Shown here: piece by piece, positions 5,248 to 7,985 of the stretch
Numbering within the stretch: position 1 is the first letter of the stretch
How the letters are laid out: each line of letters begins with the position of its first letter
Assembly: GCA_030446955.1 (NCBI GenBank)
Contig: JAUJMG010000175.1
Span: 1-7,985, forward strand
DNA from: Thermomicrobiales bacterium
Lineage (GTDB): Bacteria > Chloroflexota > Chloroflexia > Thermomicrobiales > UBA6265
Reading direction: 5' to 3'
Length of the DNA: 7,985 nucleotides
Position numbers and translations under genes: made by a program
The notes under the pieces: model-generated
What the model was told of the DNA's origin: nothing
The model's input: only the letters and a program-made list of their open reading frames with translations
Databases searched by the model: none

Positions 5248-5299
5248 CTCCGGCCCTCGAGGCCCAGCGGGCGTGACCCGAGGAAGATAGAGCACGACG

Positions 5300-5908
5300 A
5301 TGCCATTGCGACTAGACGATCTGCGTCCGAACGAGGGCAGCAACAACCGGCGGAAGCGCGTCGGCCGCGGCGAAGGCAGCGGTCATGGCAAGACGGCGGG
5401 CCGCGGAACAAAGGGCCAGAACGCCCGGTCCGGCGGTGGAACACGGCCGGGCTTCGCGGGTGGTCAACTGCCAATTCAGCAAGCACTGCCGTACAAGCGC
5501 GGCTTCACCAACATCTACAAGACCCCCTGGGAGATCGTGAGTCTGGAGCGCCTCCAGCAGTTGGGGGCTGATGGGCCGATCACCCCAGAGCTTCTCCACG
5601 AGCGAGGCGTGACCCGGGGCCTTGAGTTTCCGGTCAAGGTTCTCGGCGGCGAGTTGACGGCACCGATCACGGTCGCGGCTCACGCCTTCTCGGAAGCGGC
5701 ACGGGAGCGGATCACCGCGGCCGGCGGCTCCGTCGAGGTCTTGGAGCGAACCGACCGCTGGGTGAATGCCCGGCCGCGGAGTCGCCGCCTTCCGCTCAAT
5801 GCTGAGTTGAAGGATGCGCGGGTCGGCAAGGTGGGCGGTCCGAGCCGGTTAGAGGCCATGACGGGACAGCATGCAGCCGACGGCAACGGCGAGGCGGAGG
5901 GGGTCTAG
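5300..5908 (+). CDS. rplO: 50S ribosomal protein L15, with C-terminal extension
   Basis: L15 (uL15) threads a long unstructured Gly/Arg-rich arm into 23S rRNA late in large-subunit assembly. The product is 202 residues. The arm is at about 17-70 and includes RKRVGRGEGSGHGKTAGRGT and GFAGGQLPIQQALPYKRGF, both diagnostic. The globular domain runs from about 76 to 148 and ends in AGGSVEVL, where most L15 proteins stop. About 54 more residues follow: a basic part (RPRSRRLPLNAELKDARVGK) and an acidic end. ATG 5300 gives the standard L15 N-terminus. Its Shine-Dalgarno is poor: the nearest candidate is GAGGA (5280-5284), 15 nt away. The stop is 4 nt before secY, and the secY ribosome binding site lies in the last rplO codons. 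Confidence 0.96.
   Translation: MPLRLDDLRPNEGSNNRRKRVGRGEGSGHGKTAGRGTKGQNARSGGGTRPGFAGGQLPIQQALPYKRGFTNIYKTPWEIVSLERLQQLGADGPITPELLHERGVTRGLEFPVKVLGGELTAPITVAAHAFSEAARERITAAGGSVEVLERTDRWVNARPRSRRLPLNAELKDARVGKVGGPSRLEAMTGQHAADGNGEAEGV
5896..5903 (+). promoter_or_regulatory. Ribosome binding site of secY inside the end of rplO
   Basis: GGAGGGGG lies in the last codons of rplO and ends 9 nt before ATG 5913. It fixes the secY start at 5913 over an in-frame ATG at 5871 and suggests translational coupling of rplO and secY. Confidence 0.7.
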
Positions 5909-5912
5909 AGCC

Positions 5913-7211
5913 ATGCTGCAGGCCGTCGTCAACGCCTTCAGGATTCCGGACCTGCGCCGTAAGATCCTGTTCACCCTGGCGATGCTGGCGATCTTCCGGT
6001 TCATTGCCAGCATCCCCGTGCCTGGCGTGGATCGGGAGGGCCTGCGTGCCTACGTCGAGCAGAGCCAATTGCTGGGGATGCTCAACCTGTTCTCCGGCAG
6101 TGGACTAACCAACTTCTCGATCGCTGCCCTCGGTGTCTACCCGTACATCACCGCCTCGATCATCACGCAGTTGATGACGCCGATCATCCCGCGGCTGACG
6201 GAGTTGTCGAACGAAGGGCAGCAGGGCCGGAACAGGATCAACCAGTACACCCACTGGCTCACTGTCCCGCTGGCGCTCCTTCAGGGCTACGGCCAGGCGC
6301 TCCTCTTCGCCCGGGAAGGGCTGATCGCCAACTTTGGGCTCTTTGATGCCGACACCTTTCTCCCGACCCTGGCGATCCTCTTCACGCTGACCGCCGGCAC
6401 GATGCTGCTCGTCTTCATCGGCGAGTTAATCACCGAGAACGGCGTCGGCAACGGAGTTTCGATCATTATCTTCGGGGGCATTGTTGCCTCGATGCCGGGC
6501 TCGATCGGTTCATTGGTAACAGGCGGGTCGACCACCAACAATATCTTCGGCACAATCTTCTTCCTGTTGATCGGCCTGCTGACGGTCGTCGGCGTCGTGC
6601 TGATCAACGAGGGACAGCGCCGGATCCCCGTGCATCACGCGAAGCGCGTCCGCTCGGGACGGGTCTATGGTGGGAACACGACCCACATTCCCCTAAAGGT
6701 GAATTCTGCCGGGATGATCCCGCTGATCTTCGCGGTCAGCATCATGGTCTTCCCGGGGATGATCGCCAGCTTCCTGCAGGGGTCCAACAACGGGTCGGTG
6801 CGAAGTTTTGCCGGGACACTGACGCGGTTCTTCAGCCCGAACACCTTCCAGTACAACGTGATCTACTTCTTCATGGTGGTCGGATTCACGTACTTCTACA
6901 CCATGGTCGTCTTCCAGCAGCAGAAGATTCCCGAGAACCTGCAGCGCCAGGGCGCCTTCGTGCCAGGTGTCCGACCGGGACGGAATACGGCCGAGTACCT
7001 GCAACGGGTGTTGACCAGGATCACGCTCATTGGCGCGCTGTTTCTGGGAACCGTGGCGGTCTTGCCGTACGTTGCCGCCACCATCACCAACGTCCAGACG
7101 CTGCTGCTGAGTTCGACGTCGCTGCTGATTGTCGTCGGCGTGGCCATCGACACGATGCGGCAGCTTGAAGCGCAGCTCATGATGCGCAACTACGAGGGAT
7201 TCATCCGCTAG
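5913..7211 (+). CDS. secY: Protein translocase channel subunit SecY
   Basis: SecY is the central channel of the SecYEG translocon in the cytoplasmic membrane. It exports unfolded proteins with SecA and inserts membrane proteins from docked ribosomes. From ATG 5913 the product is 432 residues, a normal length for ten membrane segments. TM1 is about 18-37. The plug lies at about 55-68 (LGMLNLFSGSGLTNFS). SecY signature 1 appears as GVYPYITASIITQLM (about 74-88). Further hallmarks are ELITENGVGNGVSIIIFGG, KVNSAGMIPLIFAVSIM, GAFVPGVRPGRNTAEYLQRV and VLTRITLIGALFLG. The N-terminus (MLQAVVNAFRIPDLRRKIL) matches the family, which rejects the upstream ATG at 5871. A 143-nt structured gap separates it from adk. 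Confidence 0.98.
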   Translation: MLQAVVNAFRIPDLRRKILFTLAMLAIFRFIASIPVPGVDREGLRAYVEQSQLLGMLNLFSGSGLTNFSIAALGVYPYITASIITQLMTPIIPRLTELSNEGQQGRNRINQYTHWLTVPLALLQGYGQALLFAREGLIANFGLFDADTFLPTLAILFTLTAGTMLLVFIGELITENGVGNGVSIIIFGGIVASMPGSIGSLVTGGSTTNNIFGTIFFLLIGLLTVVGVVLINEGQRRIPVHHAKRVRSGRVYGGNTTHIPLKVNSAGMIPLIFAVSIMVFPGMIASFLQGSNNGSVRSFAGTLTRFFSPNTFQYNVIYFFMVVGFTYFYTMVVFQQQKIPENLQRQGAFVPGVRPGRNTAEYLQRVLTRITLIGALFLGTVAVLPYVAATITNVQTLLLSSTSLLIVVGVAIDTMRQLEAQLMMRNYEGFIR

Positions 7212-7217
7212 CTCTCC

Positions 7218-7324
7218 GCTATCAGTCCTCGGCGATCGACTGCCGGTCCACCGTTGCTCGAAGGCGACCGCCTCCAGAAGCGATGCTGGGTGGACCGGCA
7301 TCGGTAGGGAGGGAGCCTGATAGC
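7218..7324 (+). repeat. Large nested inverted repeat between secY and adk
   Basis: The outer arms are GCTATCAG (7218-7225) and CTGATAGC (7317-7324), exact complements. The inner arms are TGCCGGTCCACC (7241-7252) and GGTGGACCGGCA (7289-7300), exact over 12 bp. Between inner and outer arms, CGA (7237-7239) can pair with TCG (7301-7303), and CCTC (7227-7230) with GAGG (7309-7312). Inside the 36-nt loop, TTGCT (7254-7258) can pair with AGCGA (7279-7283, one G-U), and AGGC/GCCT (7262-7265, 7270-7273) caps the structure. The element starts 7 nt past the secY stop. No T-run follows, so a canonical intrinsic terminator is not supported. It could be a dispersed palindromic element or a structured mRNA region. 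Confidence 0.7.
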
Positions 7325-7344
7325 TGGGGGCTGATAGCTGAAGG
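7317..7344 (+). repeat. Tandem 14-nt duplication before adk
   Basis: CTGATAGCTGGGGG (7317-7330) is followed at once by CTGATAGCTGAAGG (7331-7344); 12 of 14 bases agree and the first 10 are identical. The first 8 bases of either copy can pair with GCTATCAG at 7218-7225. The GAAGG ending the second unit is the only Shine-Dalgarno-like stretch before adk (10 nt from ATG 7355). Confidence 0.75.
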
Positions 7345-7354
7345 CCTGTTCGTT

Positions 7355-7985
7355 ATGCACGTGATTCTCATGGGGCCGCAAGGCTCAGGAAAAGGGACGC
7401 AGGCCGAGCGCCTGGGGCCGCGACTACATCTCGTCCACACTTCGACCGGCGACCTCTTCCGGGCCGCGATCGCAGCTGAGACGACGCTCGGACGCCGGAT
7501 CAAAGACGCGTACGATCGGGGCGAATTGATCGCCGACGACATCACGAATGGCCTCGTTGAAGAGCGCCTAGACGAGATTGCCCGCCGGCGAAGTTTGGGA
7601 GAAGGCGTTCTCGGTGCGCTCTTCGACGGCTTTCCTAGGAACCGTGTCCAGGCGGAGGCGCTAGACACGGCGCTGATGGAGCGCCACGAACGGGTTGGCG
7701 CGGTAGTCCAGCTCCAGGTACCCGCGGAGGTGCTGATCACGCGCCTGGCCGGGCGGCGGGTCTGTGAGCAGTGCGGAGCGATCTACCACGTTGACACCAA
7801 CCCGCCGATGCGTCCCGGCATCTGCGATCGCTGCGGTGGGCGAGTGGTGCAACGGGAGGACGACACGCCGGAGGCGATCAAACGGCGCTTAGAGACCTAC
7901 GTTGAGCAGACCGAGCCCCTGCTCGCCTACTACCGAGACCGGGGACTCGTCCTCACGGTCTGCGCTAACCGGCCGATCGAAGCAG
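7355..7985 (+). CDS. adk: Adenylate kinase, zinc-lid type (3' end outside window)
   Basis: Adenylate kinase catalyses ATP + AMP to 2 ADP in the cytoplasm. The first 210 residues are present; most of the protein is covered, but the last few residues lie beyond the window. The phosphate loop is GPQGSGKGT at 7-15. The AMP-binding site is STGDLFRAAI at 30-39. FDGFPRNRVQAEAL is at 90-103. The lid starts at about R130-R135 and has C137-E-Q-C140 and C157-D-R-C160, the Cys4 zinc lid of many Gram-positive and thermophilic enzymes. DDTPEAIKRRLETY at 169-182 carries the lid and core Asp and Arg residues. ATG 7355 is the natural start; its ribosome binding site is weak (GAAGG, 10 nt upstream). The usual phosphate loop has Pro where this has Gln9. 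Confidence 0.97.
   Translation, partial: MHVILMGPQGSGKGTQAERLGPRLHLVHTSTGDLFRAAIAAETTLGRRIKDAYDRGELIADDITNGLVEERLDEIARRRSLGEGVLGALFDGFPRNRVQAEALDTALMERHERVGAVVQLQVPAEVLITRLAGRRVCEQCGAIYHVDTNPPMRPGICDRCGGRVVQREDDTPEAIKRRLETYVEQTEPLLAYYRDRGLVLTVCANRPIEA

Noticed and set aside
4791..5276. A 161-codon plus-strand open frame overlapping rpsE and rpmD, considered as evidence of a frameshift in the rpsE tail
   Set aside because: Its translation resembles no ribosomal protein, and the rpsE frame is supported by third-position silent changes in the 30-bp repeat and by the ATGA overlap with rpmD.
7218..7324. Intrinsic terminator after secY
   Set aside because: The structure is long and interrupted with a 36-nt inner loop, and the bases after it are G-rich rather than T-rich, so it does not meet the usual pattern.
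7222..7740. A 172-codon minus-strand open frame opposite adk
   Set aside because: Opposite a certain adenylate kinase and without any recognised motif.

Overview
The window is a GC-rich stretch of the bacterial spc ribosomal-protein operon, read entirely on the + strand. It runs from the 3' end of rplP through rpmC, rpsQ, rplN, rplX, rplE, rpsN (zinc type), rpsH, rplF, rplR, rpsE, rpmD, rplO and secY into a 3'-truncated adk. The gene order is the conserved bacterial order. The GC richness, Cys4 (zinc) forms of S14, L24 and adenylate kinase, and Chloroflexota-like sequences of L29, L15 and SecY suggest a thermophilic or GC-rich member of Chloroflexota, perhaps Thermomicrobia. That placement is an inference from the look of the proteins and has not been tested by a search.

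Layout: bases 2-5908 hold twelve complete small ribosomal-protein genes plus the tail of rplP. Bases 5913-7211 encode the SecY translocon channel. Bases 7212-7354 are a non-coding gap with a large nested inverted repeat and a tandem 14-nt duplication. Bases 7355-7985 are adenylate kinase, cut off by the window end. Two junctions overlap by start/stop fusion (rplP/rpmC and rpsE/rpmD), and rplO and secY are 4 nt apart. The other gaps are 51-153 nt and many hold a short GC-rich hairpin. No promoter, canonical intrinsic terminator, RNA gene, mobile element or CRISPR array is supported.

Together these genes supply large-subunit proteins (L16, L29, L14, L24, L5, L6, L18, L30, L15), small-subunit proteins (S17, S14, S8, S5), the membrane channel that ribosomes dock on (SecY) and the enzyme that balances adenine nucleotides (Adk).

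This is a housekeeping region and I see no unknown biological system in it. The points worth a second look are: a 70-residue Arg/Gly/Pro-rich tail on S5 with a 10-residue repeat; a run of tail extensions on several ribosomal proteins; the nested palindrome before adk; a strong hairpin before rpsH; and the longest gap within the ribosomal-protein genes falling at the rplX-rplE junction, where S8 controls this operon in E. coli.
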